Below the pieces are notes generated by a model. That model was given only the letters and a program-made list of their open reading frames with translations, did not search any database and was not told the origin of the DNA. 64,000 bases of DNA from Streptomyces griseochromogenes (GTDB lineage: Bacteria; Actinomycetota; Actinomycetes; Streptomycetales; Streptomycetaceae): contig NZ_CP016279.1 in assembly GCF_001542625.1 (NCBI RefSeq), positions 7,564,001 through 7,628,000 of the forward strand, given 5' to 3'. The stretch's first letter is position 1, and each line of letters starts with the position of its first letter. Shown here one piece after another: positions 40,784-49,232 of this stretch. The translations under genes were made by a program, and so were the position numbers.

Positions 40784-41151
40784 TCACCTCGCATAACCCG
40801 CCCCACCCCAGCCCGCGTCAGGCCAAGGGCTTCCTCGTCACCATCTCGCTCCCGATGTCACTCCCTGCATCCCGTCTGCAGCAGCATGACGTCTTTGCTG
40901 TCCTCGAACAGGTTGACCTACCGTTCACTGTCGCCGACGTGACCCAGCACCCAGACCTCGAAGAACGCTTGGTGATCGCCCTTCAGGGCACGTCGGTACC
41001 GATCACCCTCCAGGCCAATGAGCCCGTCCGGCCCATCTCGATGCCCCGCCACATCGACATGAAGTGCCAACTGTGCGATGCCTCGACGACGACCGACATC
41101 GATCTCGTAGCGCACGGCGAACCGAAAACGTGGGTCTGCAATCGGCACTGA
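40780..41151 (+). CDS. Phage protein of unknown function
   Basis: 123 aa, GTG start in the GTGA overlap with the HTH gene. It has beta strands FLVTISLPMSL and LVIALQGTSVPITLQ and a C-terminal CQLCD...VCNRH set that could bind zinc. The next 440 nt (41152-41592) hold no supported gene. Confidence 0.65.
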   Translation: MITSHNPPHPSPRQAKGFLVTISLPMSLPASRLQQHDVFAVLEQVDLPFTVADVTQHPDLEERLVIALQGTSVPITLQANEPVRPISMPRHIDMKCQLCDASTTTDIDLVAHGEPKTWVCNRH

Positions 41152-41592
41152 GCCGTCCACCACACGCCCGCCGGCCTCCATGAGCCGGTGACGGACTGTG
41201 ACCGTTAGATAGTGGTGGCATGCCGAGATGCGTCCAAGCAGCACCCGACGCCGCCCTTCGCAGGCACCGAACGAAGCAGGGCGAAATTAGGCAAGACCCT
41301 AGCCCGGCGACGTTGGATCCGATGAGCAATGGCTGAAACTAGCCGCACCACACAGCACCACAAATACCGCATAAACAAATCAACCGAACAGGCACCCACC
41401 TCTGAGCCCCGCAGACCTCCACACACCCAGCCGCACGCCGACCAACCAAGCAGCCCCCTCAAGACCGAGGCCGCACCCGCCAAGGCCGACGCACCGGCGT
41501 CGGAGAATCTCCGATGCACAGGCGGCATGCTCGATCGCGCCTTCGGGGCAAATCGCGATTGGCCAGCGACCCACCCGAGCCATACTCGACTC

Positions 41593-42053
41593 ATGCCCTC
41601 TTCGCTCCGCCCGCCAGCGCCGCGTCCTTGTAGCAGTTGCCCTTACCGGCGCGACGCCACCTCGGGAACTGGGCAAGCGAGGAGTACGAGAAGCTCCGCC
41701 GCTATGACGCTCCCACCCCTGACCAGCCGGCAGCCCTGTTCCAATGCCACCAAGCCGATGCCGACAGTGACGCTCGCCGCATCTGCGCAGGCTGGGCCGG
41801 ATGCCACGACGGCGCACACCTGCTCGCACTCCGGCTGGCCCTGCTCGACGGCCACATCGACTCGTCAACCCACCAGGCCATACTCGAGTACGTATCCCCG
41901 ATCCCGCTCTTCACCTCCGGCGGCGAAGCAGCCACTCACGGCCAGGCAGACGTCGATCTACCCAGCAACGAAGCCGTTCACCTGATCGCCAAGATCCGCC
42001 GAACACGCGGAGACCTTCGGCCCCACAGGCCGACCCAACAGCCCCACCAATAG
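41593..42053 (+). pseudogene. DUF6283-like gene with a frameshift
   Basis: The first frame (from ATG 41593) reads PCSSCPYRRDATSG, and the rest NWASEEYEKLRRYDAPTPDQ and ALFQCHQADADSD...CAGWAGCHDG in another frame. Together they match the conserved layout CPYRRD...W..EEY.KL..YD..T..QP..LF.CHQ of DUF6283. The shift falls near TCGGGAACTGGG (41667-41678). It is either a real 1-nt indel or a sequencing error. Confidence 0.7.
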
Positions 42054-42076
42054 CAAGCAACAGTCGTCGGAGTAAT

Positions 42077-42104
42077 TTCACCCCACCCCTAGAGATAGTA
42101 GAAT
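42077..42104 (+). promoter_or_regulatory. Phage early promoter P7
   Basis: TTCACC, 16 bp, TAGAAT in GATAGTAGAATAAT. Last of the seven; drives the 42152 group. Confidence 0.8.
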
Positions 42105-42151
42105 AATCTCAAGAGAAGGGTTCACCACCCACCAGCACCAGAAAGCAGACC

Positions 42152-42466
42152 ATGACCAACCCCTGCCCCGACTGCTCCACCACCCCCGGCACCCTCCACG
42201 CCAACGGCTGCGACATCGCCCGCTGCGCCTACACCGGCCGACAGCGCGACAACTGCCACCCCACCAACCAGTGCAACACCATCTGGACCGGCCACCGGCC
42301 AGGAGAGGAGGAGTGCATCGAATACGGCTTCTATGCCCGCAGCGGTCCCAACGGCTACGAGCCGTGCAACGCAGACGACCCCGGCGCACTCCCCGACTAC
42401 AACCGGCTCTACCGCGACTGCCAATGGGATATACGCACCCAGCGCATGATCCTCCGCACCACATGA
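42152..42466 (+). CDS. Small Cys-rich phage protein
   Basis: 104 aa, first gene behind P7. CPDCSTTPGTLHANGCDIARC is a CxxC plus HxxxC layout with paired ligands, consistent with a zinc ribbon; three further Cys follow. No function known, but recurrent in Streptomyces mobile elements. Confidence 0.65.
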   Translation: MTNPCPDCSTTPGTLHANGCDIARCAYTGRQRDNCHPTNQCNTIWTGHRPGEEECIEYGFYARSGPNGYEPCNADDPGALPDYNRLYRDCQWDIRTQRMILRTT

Positions 42467-42569
42467 CCACCTGCACCCCGCTTCGGTGCAAGACCACGGT
42501 GATGTCACACCCGACGACTACCCTGGCCCCAGAACGCACCGACACGAGGCCACCAATACAGGGAAACCC

Positions 42570-43052
42570 ATGACCACGCCCGATGCCCGCGCCGCCGGCC
42601 TCTTCCTGGCCGCCTTCAACGTCGCATTTGAAGACGACGAGCGCATGACGATCTCCGTCCACACCCAAGGCGGCACCGTCTCCGTCCACGGCCACCTCAC
42701 CGACGGCATCATGACCTTCGTCCCCAAGGACGTCGCCTTCCTCCTCGACCGCCTCACCGACCTGCTCTCCCAGGACAAGCCACTGGGCACGATCACCGCC
42801 ACCGTCCCCAACCACGAAGGCCGAGGAGCCCTCATCAGCGCATTCGCCTGGAGCCTCACCTCCGACGGCACCCAACCGCTCGATCCCGAACTCGCCGTCA
42901 GCCTCCTCCCGGAAAGCGCCGAGTTCCCCTGGCCCGACGGCGAACTCGGGGACGGTACCTTCACGAATCCCCCCTCCGCCGCCATGGACGACGCCACCTT
43001 GCAAGAACTACGCCGCAGGGGCCTGACCATCGAGGTCATCAACCTCGACTAG
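42570..43052 (+). CDS. Phage protein of unknown function
   Basis: 160 aa from ATG. Alpha/beta, acidic: LFLAAFNVAFEDDERMTISV, then LTDGIMTFVPKDVAFLLDRL and a C-terminal helix (DDATLQELRRRGLTIEVINL). No catalytic motif. Confidence 0.65.
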   Translation: MTTPDARAAGLFLAAFNVAFEDDERMTISVHTQGGTVSVHGHLTDGIMTFVPKDVAFLLDRLTDLLSQDKPLGTITATVPNHEGRGALISAFAWSLTSDGTQPLDPELAVSLLPESAEFPWPDGELGDGTFTNPPSAAMDDATLQELRRRGLTIEVINLD

Positions 43053-43112
43053 ACGGCTGCCCTCGATCAACGCCAGCACGACTCCCAGAACCGGCGAAGG
43101 CCACCGACACAC

Positions 43113-43397
43113 ATGAAGATCCAAGTCCTGTCCCACAACTGCACCGGCCCCAACCCCCACTGCAAACGCGAAGCCCGCGACGGACGTCGAATCCACATGA
43201 TCGCCCGCCTCGACTCCGGCTCCCTCGTCATGCCCTCCTACCACTACGCAACCGAAGAAGAGGGACGAGAAGCCCTTACCCGCGCATACGAGACCGCGCC
43301 CACCATCACCACGGACGCCGAACTCTACGCAGCCCGCGAGCAGGGCATCCCCCACAAACTCCCAGCAAGCTGGATCGACCCAAGCATGCGTCGCTAG
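43113..43397 (+). CDS. Small phage protein of unknown function
   Basis: 94 aa from ATG. KIQVLSHNCTGPNPHCKRE has two Cys and a His; the remainder is helical. Last supported gene of the early region. Confidence 0.6.
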   Translation: MKIQVLSHNCTGPNPHCKREARDGRRIHMIARLDSGSLVMPSYHYATEEEGREALTRAYETAPTITTDAELYAAREQGIPHKLPASWIDPSMRR

Positions 43398-44219
43398 GCA
43401 CTCCCCAGCCGATCGGCACCCGAGTCACAGCCGAATCGACGGCAGCCGACCCTGCCCTGGAATGCGTACACTCCTCGCAGCACCGGCCAGCCACGACACT
43501 CACCCGCGAGCGCCCGCCGGACACAGATTGGCTCTAGGACCGGGATCAGCTTCGGTGCTTCATCCCACTACCTCGGCCTGGCCCGGGCCTTAAAACGGGC
43601 GGCGCCGCACCCCCTCACTGGCCAGGGGATCTTCGTCGTGAACGGGCCAGGCATGCGACCGATCCCCGCATCCGGAAGATGGCGGGCCGGGCGACGCTGG
43701 CGCCCAGCGTCCAGGTTCGCAGTTGCCGGGCTCCGACGGCCCGCTGGCGCACAACACGCCGCGGGTCCACGCTTACCGCGCTCCGGTCAATCCGGCCCCG
43801 CATCCGCGGCAGCCTGGACAGCACGACAACTGTCATGGCCGTCGGGGATGACGATCAAGAACCGTCTGCCATACACACTTGACGACATGGACCAGGCAGC
43901 GCAGCCCCGGGCCCGGCACAACGAGAGCCTGCCAAGCGCATAGCCCGCAAGTTCTTGCCTCAGCGATCGCTAGGCCGCGCTGCTCCCCCTGGATCGCGAA
44001 CTCAAAGCGGTAGTCAATCGAATGCTTCACTGCTCGCTACCTGCGACGGCGGACACGCCCGCCGGTCCGACTCACGCGCCGGCTGGTCTCGGAGGCTCTC
44101 CGGGGGACACGCGGGGGACAGAAGGACAAAGAAGATCAAGGAAAGGGGCGGAAAGAGAGGGACAAATCCTCCTTGAGTGCTCACGATGTACTACCGGCGC
44201 CCGCAGTGTCTGATCGCCG
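43398..44219. other. Gap between prophage-like genes and sbcC; probable prophage right edge
   Basis: 820 nt without a convincing gene. It includes two copies of GGGGGACA (44102-44109 and 44113-44120) and a nearby AGGACAAAG, purine-rich direct repeats like recombinase arm sites. No tRNA gene or att core can be identified by eye. Host coding sequence begins immediately after (sbcC stop). Confidence 0.4.
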
Positions 44220-47210
44220 TCAGACGCCCCGCTGCCGCAGCACCGACCCCGATCTGCCCTTCACGACCTCCAGTTGCGCGTGGATGCGGCGCCGCAGGTC
44301 AGGGACATGGCTGACGATGCCCACGCTCCGATCCCGCTCCCGGAGTGAGTCGAGGACGTCGAGGACCTCGTCGAGGGTCTGGTCGTCGAGGCTGCCGAAG
44401 CCCTCGTCGATGAAGAGGGTGTCGAGGCGGACTCCTCCGGCCTCGTCGGTGACGACGTCGGCGAGGCCGAGGGCGAGGGCGAGGGAGGCGAAGAAGGTCT
44501 CGCCGCCGGACAGCGTGGCCGTGTCCCGCTCGCGGCCGGTCCAGGCGTCCACGACGTGCAGCCCGAGGCCGCTGCGGCCGCGTCCGGTGCGGTCGTCGGA
44601 GTGGACGAGGGTGTAGCGGCCGGAGGACATGCGCCGCAGCCGTACGGTGGCGGCGGCCGCGACCTGTTCCAGGCGGGCCGCGAGCACATACGACTCCAGG
44701 CGCATCTTGCGTTCGTTGTCGGCCGAGGTGCCCGCGGTGAGGGCGGCCATGCGGGCCACGCGGTCGTACTCCTCGCGCAGCGGGGCGAGCAGGCGTACGC
44801 CCTCGGCGGCGCGGGCGGAGAGGCGGTCCAGCTCGGTGCAGCAGCGGGCGGCCGCGTCGCGCGCGGAGGCCGCCCCGCGCAGCCGCCGCTCCGCCTCGGC
44901 GGCGGTGAGCTCCGCCGCGGCGAGGTCGGCCCGCGGCCGCTGGGCGGCGGCCGCGGTGTCGGCCTCGGCCAGGACGGCCCGTACGGCCGCTTCCTCCGAC
45001 TGCCGGTCGTCCAGGCGGTGTTGCAGCTCACGGTGGGCGGCGTCGTCCAGGAGGGCTGCGGCCGCGGCCTGCGGGGTGTCGAAGCCCGCGCGGTAGGCGG
45101 CGTCGGCGAGGCGGGCGTCGGCGTCCTTGAGCCGCTGGGCGGCGTCCTCGGCGGTGCGCGCGGCGTCGGCGGCGGCGCTGAGCAGCGCCGCCCGCCGCTC
45201 CAGCTGTGCGGCGCGGGCGGCCACACTGCCCGCGTCCCCGCGCGCCTTGGCCAACTCCTCTTCCAGCGCCGCCTGTTCATGTTCCAGGGTCTCGCGGCGG
45301 GTGAGCCGGGAGGCGGTCCGCACGGCTGCTTCCTGGCGGTCGGCCAGGCGCCGCTCGCGCTCGTGCTCGGCCCGTCGCAGCTCCTCGTGGGCGGTGTGCA
45401 GGGCGGAGGCGTCCCGGCGGGCGCGCGCGTACTCCTGCTCCAGTTCGTCGGCCTCGGCGGCGAGCCGGGCGGTGGGCGTGTCGCCGGCCTCGGCGGTGGC
45501 GGCGGCCAGGGCCTCGCGTACGACGCCTAGGCGCCGCTCGTCCTCGGAGTGCTGTTCGTCGGCCCGCTGGTGGGCGGCGAGGGCGCGTTCCTCTGCCTCG
45601 CGGTCGACGTGCCCGGCGATCTTCCGGGCGGGCGCGGGGTGTTCGGTGGCACCGCAGACGGCGCAGGGCTCGCCGTCGGTGAGGTGGGCCGCCAGTTCGG
45701 CGGCGATGCCGTTCAGGCGCTGTTCCTTGAGGTCGAGCCAGTGGGCGCGCGCGTCCAGTGCCCGCTGTCCGGAGGCGAGCGCCCGCCGCCGGGCCTCTTC
45801 CAGGTCGGCGGCCAGCTCGTCACGCGTGCGTGCGGCCTTGAGCCGCCGCCGGGCCGGTTCGCGCTGGACGGCGAGCTGTTCGGCGCGGGTGGCGGCCTCC
45901 TGGGCGGACTCGATCCGGGCCTGGAGGGCCGCGCGTGTGGTGTCCCAGTCGGCGAGCCAGGTGTCGGCCTCGCGCAGGACGTCCTCGTCGGCGCGCTCCT
46001 GCCGGTCGAGGCCGGCCCGCTCCTCCACGACCCCGGTGAGCCGCTGTTCGGCGCGCCGGGCCGATTCCAGGCCGCCCAGTTGCTCGGTGACGCCGCGCGC
46101 GGCGGCGGCGAGGCCCGCGGGACCGGCGTCGGCGAAGGAGCCGGGCAGCGTCCTGCGCGCGCGTGCCTCGCTCTCGGCCGCCGCGCGGTGTTCGGTCTCG
46201 ACGGCGTCGCGCAGCTCCAGCGCGGGTGCCACGGTCTCCGCCTTGCGGGCGCGCTCCATGCGCTGCTGCGCCTCGCGGTGCGCGCCGGCCCGCTCCTCAA
46301 GCAGCTCGGCCCGCCGCCGCGCCTCGGCGAACCGGCCCTGCAGCCGGGCGAGTTCGCGTACGTCGTCCAGGGCGCGCTGGGCCGCGGCGTGGGCGGACTC
46401 GGCGGCCGAGAGGCGGCAGTGGGCGAGCGTGAGGCGTTCACGGGCGGTGCTGCGGGCGATCGCGGCGGTCTCCAGGACGGCCTCCGCGAGGCCCGGCTCG
46501 CCGGGGCTCAGCTCGGGCAGCTCCATGGCGTCGCCCGCCTCCTGCTGCATCCGGTGGGCGTCCGCGAGGAGCGTGGCGTCGCCTTCCCGTACCCGGGCCT
46601 CGGTCGCGCGCCGGCGCTCGGCGAGCCGCTTCTCGACGTCGGCGAAGCGCTGGGTGTCGAAGAGACGGCCCAGCAGGCGGCCGCGGGCCTCGGCGTCGGC
46701 GCGCAGGAAGCGGGCGAAGTCGCCCTGGGGCAGCAGGACGACCTGGCAGAACTGCTCGCGGCTCATGCCGAGCAGCTGGGTGATCTCCTCGCCGATCTCC
46801 TGGTGGGAGCGGCTGAGGTCCTTCCAGGCGGCGGCCGGGGCGTCGTACTCGCGCAGCCAGGTCTGGGCCTTGTCGACCGTCGTGCCCTTGCCCCGCAGCT
46901 TGGGCCGTTCCCACGGTGGCTGCCGGGTGATCTCCAACCGGCGTCCGGCGACGGTGAGTTCGAGCCGGACCTCGGTGCGGGTGCGCCGTTCGGCGTGGTC
47001 GCTGCGCAGGTTGATGCCCTGGCCGCTCTGCCGCGCGCCGGGCACGGAGCCGTAGAGGGCGTAGCAGACGGCGTCCAGGACGGAGGTCTTGCCCGCGCCG
47101 GTCGGGCCGTGCAGCAGGAACAGCCCGGCGGCGGTCAGCGCGTCGAAGTCCACCGTCCGGGAACCGCCGAAGGGCCCGAAGGCGGTGATGTCGAGCCGGT
47201 GCAGCCTCAC
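44220..47210 (-). CDS. sbcC: Exonuclease subunit SbcC (Rad50-like SMC ATPase)
   Basis: 996 aa; GTG start overlaps the sbcD stop (GTGA). Walker A is LHGPTGAGKTSVLDAV near residue 30. Long coiled coils flank a zinc hook with EPCAVCGATEHPAPA (CxxC). The C-terminus has the ABC signature LSGGETFFASLALALG and Walker B/D-loop LFIDEGFGSLDDQ. With SbcD it forms the Mre11/Rad50-type complex that opens hairpins and protein-blocked ends. Length and gene order fit the family. Confidence 0.95.
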   Translation of the reverse strand: MRLHRLDITAFGPFGGSRTVDFDALTAAGLFLLHGPTGAGKTSVLDAVCYALYGSVPGARQSGQGINLRSDHAERRTRTEVRLELTVAGRRLEITRQPPWERPKLRGKGTTVDKAQTWLREYDAPAAAWKDLSRSHQEIGEEITQLLGMSREQFCQVVLLPQGDFARFLRADAEARGRLLGRLFDTQRFADVEKRLAERRRATEARVREGDATLLADAHRMQQEAGDAMELPELSPGEPGLAEAVLETAAIARSTARERLTLAHCRLSAAESAHAAAQRALDDVRELARLQGRFAEARRRAELLEERAGAHREAQQRMERARKAETVAPALELRDAVETEHRAAAESEARARRTLPGSFADAGPAGLAAAARGVTEQLGGLESARRAEQRLTGVVEERAGLDRQERADEDVLREADTWLADWDTTRAALQARIESAQEAATRAEQLAVQREPARRRLKAARTRDELAADLEEARRRALASGQRALDARAHWLDLKEQRLNGIAAELAAHLTDGEPCAVCGATEHPAPARKIAGHVDREAEERALAAHQRADEQHSEDERRLGVVREALAAATAEAGDTPTARLAAEADELEQEYARARRDASALHTAHEELRRAEHERERRLADRQEAAVRTASRLTRRETLEHEQAALEEELAKARGDAGSVAARAAQLERRAALLSAAADAARTAEDAAQRLKDADARLADAAYRAGFDTPQAAAAALLDDAAHRELQHRLDDRQSEEAAVRAVLAEADTAAAAQRPRADLAAAELTAAEAERRLRGAASARDAAARCCTELDRLSARAAEGVRLLAPLREEYDRVARMAALTAGTSADNERKMRLESYVLAARLEQVAAAATVRLRRMSSGRYTLVHSDDRTGRGRSGLGLHVVDAWTGRERDTATLSGGETFFASLALALGLADVVTDEAGGVRLDTLFIDEGFGSLDDQTLDEVLDVLDSLRERDRSVGIVSHVPDLRRRIHAQLEVVKGRSGSVLRQRGV

Positions 47211-48370
47211 CGCGCCACCTCCCGGACCGTGGCGTCGGCGCGCGCCGCGTCGAAGGCCTCGCGCAGTACGGCCGTCTCCCGCGGATCGGGCCCGGCGCCG
47301 CGCACGTGGGCCACGAAGTCCTGGGCGATCTGCTGGTCGCTGCGGCCCGCGAGCCGCCGGGCGTACGACACCTGGGGGTCGTCCTGGGCCCGCTCGGGGG
47401 CGAAGACGAGGCTGAGGGTGTGCGGGAAACGCTCGGCGAGCCGGGCCATGGGGTCGGCCGGGCGGACCGGGTCGGTGAGCGTCGCCTCGACCCAGGCGTC
47501 CTCGTGGCGGGCCAGACTGGGGTCGGCGAGGAGGTCGTCGAGGGTGCCCCGGACACGGGCCAGTGGCCGGGGCACCGGGCAGTCGACGGGCTCGGCGGTG
47601 ACACGGCCGTCGGCGTCCAGGTCGACCAGCCACATGCTCTTGCGGTGGTCGGCCTCGGAGAAGGAGTACGCGAGCGGGGATCCCGAGTAGCGCACCCGCT
47701 CGGTGATGGTCTGGCAGCCGTGCAGATGTCCCAGTGCCACGTAGTCGACGCCGTCGAAGACGCCGGCCGGTACGGCGGCCACCCCGCCGACGGTGATGTC
47801 GCGCTCGCTGTCGCTGGCCTGGCCGCCGGTGACGAAGGCGTGGGCGAGGACGACGGAACGGGTGCCGCGCGCGCGTGTGGCGAGGTCGGCGCGGACGCGG
47901 TCCATGGCGGCGGCGAGCACGGCCTCGTGACCCGCCTTCTCCACCGTGAACTCGTCCCTGACCAGCGCGGGCTCAAGGTACGGCAGGCCGTAGAAGGCGA
48001 CGTCGCCGTGGGCGTCCGGCAGCACGACCGGGGTGGCGACGGCGGAGGGCTCGGTGCGCAGATGGATGCCCGCGCGGTCGATGAGTCCGGCGCCGACGCC
48101 GAGACGGCGGGCCGAGTCGTGGTTGCCGGAGATCATCACGGTGGGCACGCCGAGGTCCGCCAGGCGGTGCAGGGCGTCGTCGAACAGCTCGACCGCGGCG
48201 AGCGGCGGCACCGCGCGGTCGTACACGTCTCCCGACACCACCAGCGCGTCCACCGCGTGCTCGCGCACGGTGGTGACGAGGTGACCGATGAACTCGGCCT
48301 GGGCCCCGAGCATGTTCACCCGGTGGAAGGCCCGGCCGAGATGCCAGTCGGACGTGTGCAGGAGTCTCAT
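47207..48370 (-). CDS. sbcD: Exonuclease subunit SbcD (Mre11-like metallophosphoesterase)
   Basis: 387 aa. Phosphoesterase motifs LHTSDWHLGR (Asp8, His10), VVSGDVYDRAVPP, VMISGNHDSARR and the later ALGHLHGCQ are all present, giving the two-metal site. The C-terminal capping domain is of normal length. First gene of a coupled sbcD-sbcC operon. Confidence 0.95.
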   Translation of the reverse strand: MRLLHTSDWHLGRAFHRVNMLGAQAEFIGHLVTTVREHAVDALVVSGDVYDRAVPPLAAVELFDDALHRLADLGVPTVMISGNHDSARRLGVGAGLIDRAGIHLRTEPSAVATPVVLPDAHGDVAFYGLPYLEPALVRDEFTVEKAGHEAVLAAAMDRVRADLATRARGTRSVVLAHAFVTGGQASDSERDITVGGVAAVPAGVFDGVDYVALGHLHGCQTITERVRYSGSPLAYSFSEADHRKSMWLVDLDADGRVTAEPVDCPVPRPLARVRGTLDDLLADPSLARHEDAWVEATLTDPVRPADPMARLAERFPHTLSLVFAPERAQDDPQVSYARRLAGRSDQQIAQDFVAHVRGAGPDPRETAVLREAFDAARADATVREVAR

Positions 48371-48660
48371 GATCCCCGAGACTAACGGCCGGGTCTGACA
48401 TCACGGGCGGTTACTCCCGCGCCCGCCCCTTCATCCGTATCCTCTCGTGTCAGGGTTCCCGTCTCCCTCGGCCCGTCTTCTGCGGAGCCATCGCGTTCAA
48501 GCCACCGCTCCCGTACGGACCCAGAGAGAAGAAGCGGTCTCATCGCCCACGAACGCATAGAACTCGGCGCTTTTCGGCCAATGTGAGAAGAAGCACTCCG
48601 GAGGCCATACATGTCCCCTACATTGGCTGCCCTGTTCGAGCAGGATTTCGGGGGAACAGC

Positions 48661-49059
48661 ATGGATCCGGTGACAGCCGTCGCAGCGGCGGGAGTGGCGC
48701 TCGTGGTGAAGGGAGCGCTGGAGACGGCAGGTCAGGAGGCCGGCCGTTCGGGCTGGGCCGGTGGCGCCCGCCTGGTCGAGCGGATCCGCGCCCGGTTCCG
48801 CGGCAACGCTGAGGCGGAGAACGCCCTGGACCTGGTCGCCGGCTCCCCGGACGACGAGGGCGCGCAGCAGGCCCTGGAGCGGCAGCTCGCCGCCCACATG
48901 CTGCTGGACCCGAACTTCGAGACGGAGGTCCGACGGCTGGTCGACGAGGCCGTTGCCGCGCAGGGCCGGTCCGGGGCGCAGATCAGCGCGGCTCTCATCA
49001 AGAACGCCCAGGTGTTCAACGGCAAGGTCGAAGTGCAGGGGGACTGGAAGACGTCATAG
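48661..49059 (+). CDS. Small protein with possible beta-arcade C-terminus, start of the signalling cluster
   Basis: 132 aa; ATG with GGGGGAA upstream. A hydrophobic N-terminal helix (VTAVAAAGVALVVKGALETA) is followed by an acidic helical bundle. The end reads LIKNAQVFNGKVEVQGDW, a short strand pair that resembles the N-terminal ALFNADVSFGGGF segment of the next protein. Signalling proteins in actinobacteria can use such short beta-arcade (amyloid-like) motifs to meet; that reading is speculative. Confidence 0.6.
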   Translation: MDPVTAVAAAGVALVVKGALETAGQEAGRSGWAGGARLVERIRARFRGNAEAENALDLVAGSPDDEGAQQALERQLAAHMLLDPNFETEVRRLVDEAVAAQGRSGAQISAALIKNAQVFNGKVEVQGDWKTS

Positions 49060-49232
49060 GGACGGCTCCGCCGCCGCGCGGGCCGGCCCCGGCCGTCCTC
49101 TCGCACGGCACATCCGTTGTGCTCCCCTTCCGATGACTCGTGCCCGGGCACGGGCACACGCGCGAGCGCGCGCCGCACCCGACGGTCACCGCACCGATCG
49201 CACCGCTGATTCGAAGGTCGAAGAACCAGATC

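Larger units (their letters stand above)
18932..43397 (+). mobile_element. Phage early/replication region with a nested recombinase element
   Basis: About 24 kb of plus-strand genes with recombination (RecA-fold ATPase, Cas4/RecB-like nuclease), replication-like HTH, ParB-like, DUF3560-like and many small proteins, punctuated by seven almost identical promoters. This dense, small-gene, single-strand layout fits an actinophage early region. No integrase, repressor or att site is recognised, so boundaries are given as first promoter to last gene. Confidence 0.7.

Noticed and set aside
41329..41592. Upstream extension of the frame leading into the DUF6283-like gene
   Set aside because: No SD at ATG 41329, low-complexity composition and no family-like segment; the conserved part begins after ATG 41593.
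43520..43640. Possible tRNA-like att site near 43.55 kb
   Set aside because: GC-rich inverted segments are present, but no acceptor stem, anticodon arm and T-arm combination can be formed.
45127..47690. Very long plus-strand open frames (over 600 aa) opposite sbcC and sbcD
   Set aside because: They are antisense shadows produced by high third-position GC; they have biased Arg/Ser/Ala composition and no domain, while the minus-strand sbcC/sbcD reading is unambiguous.
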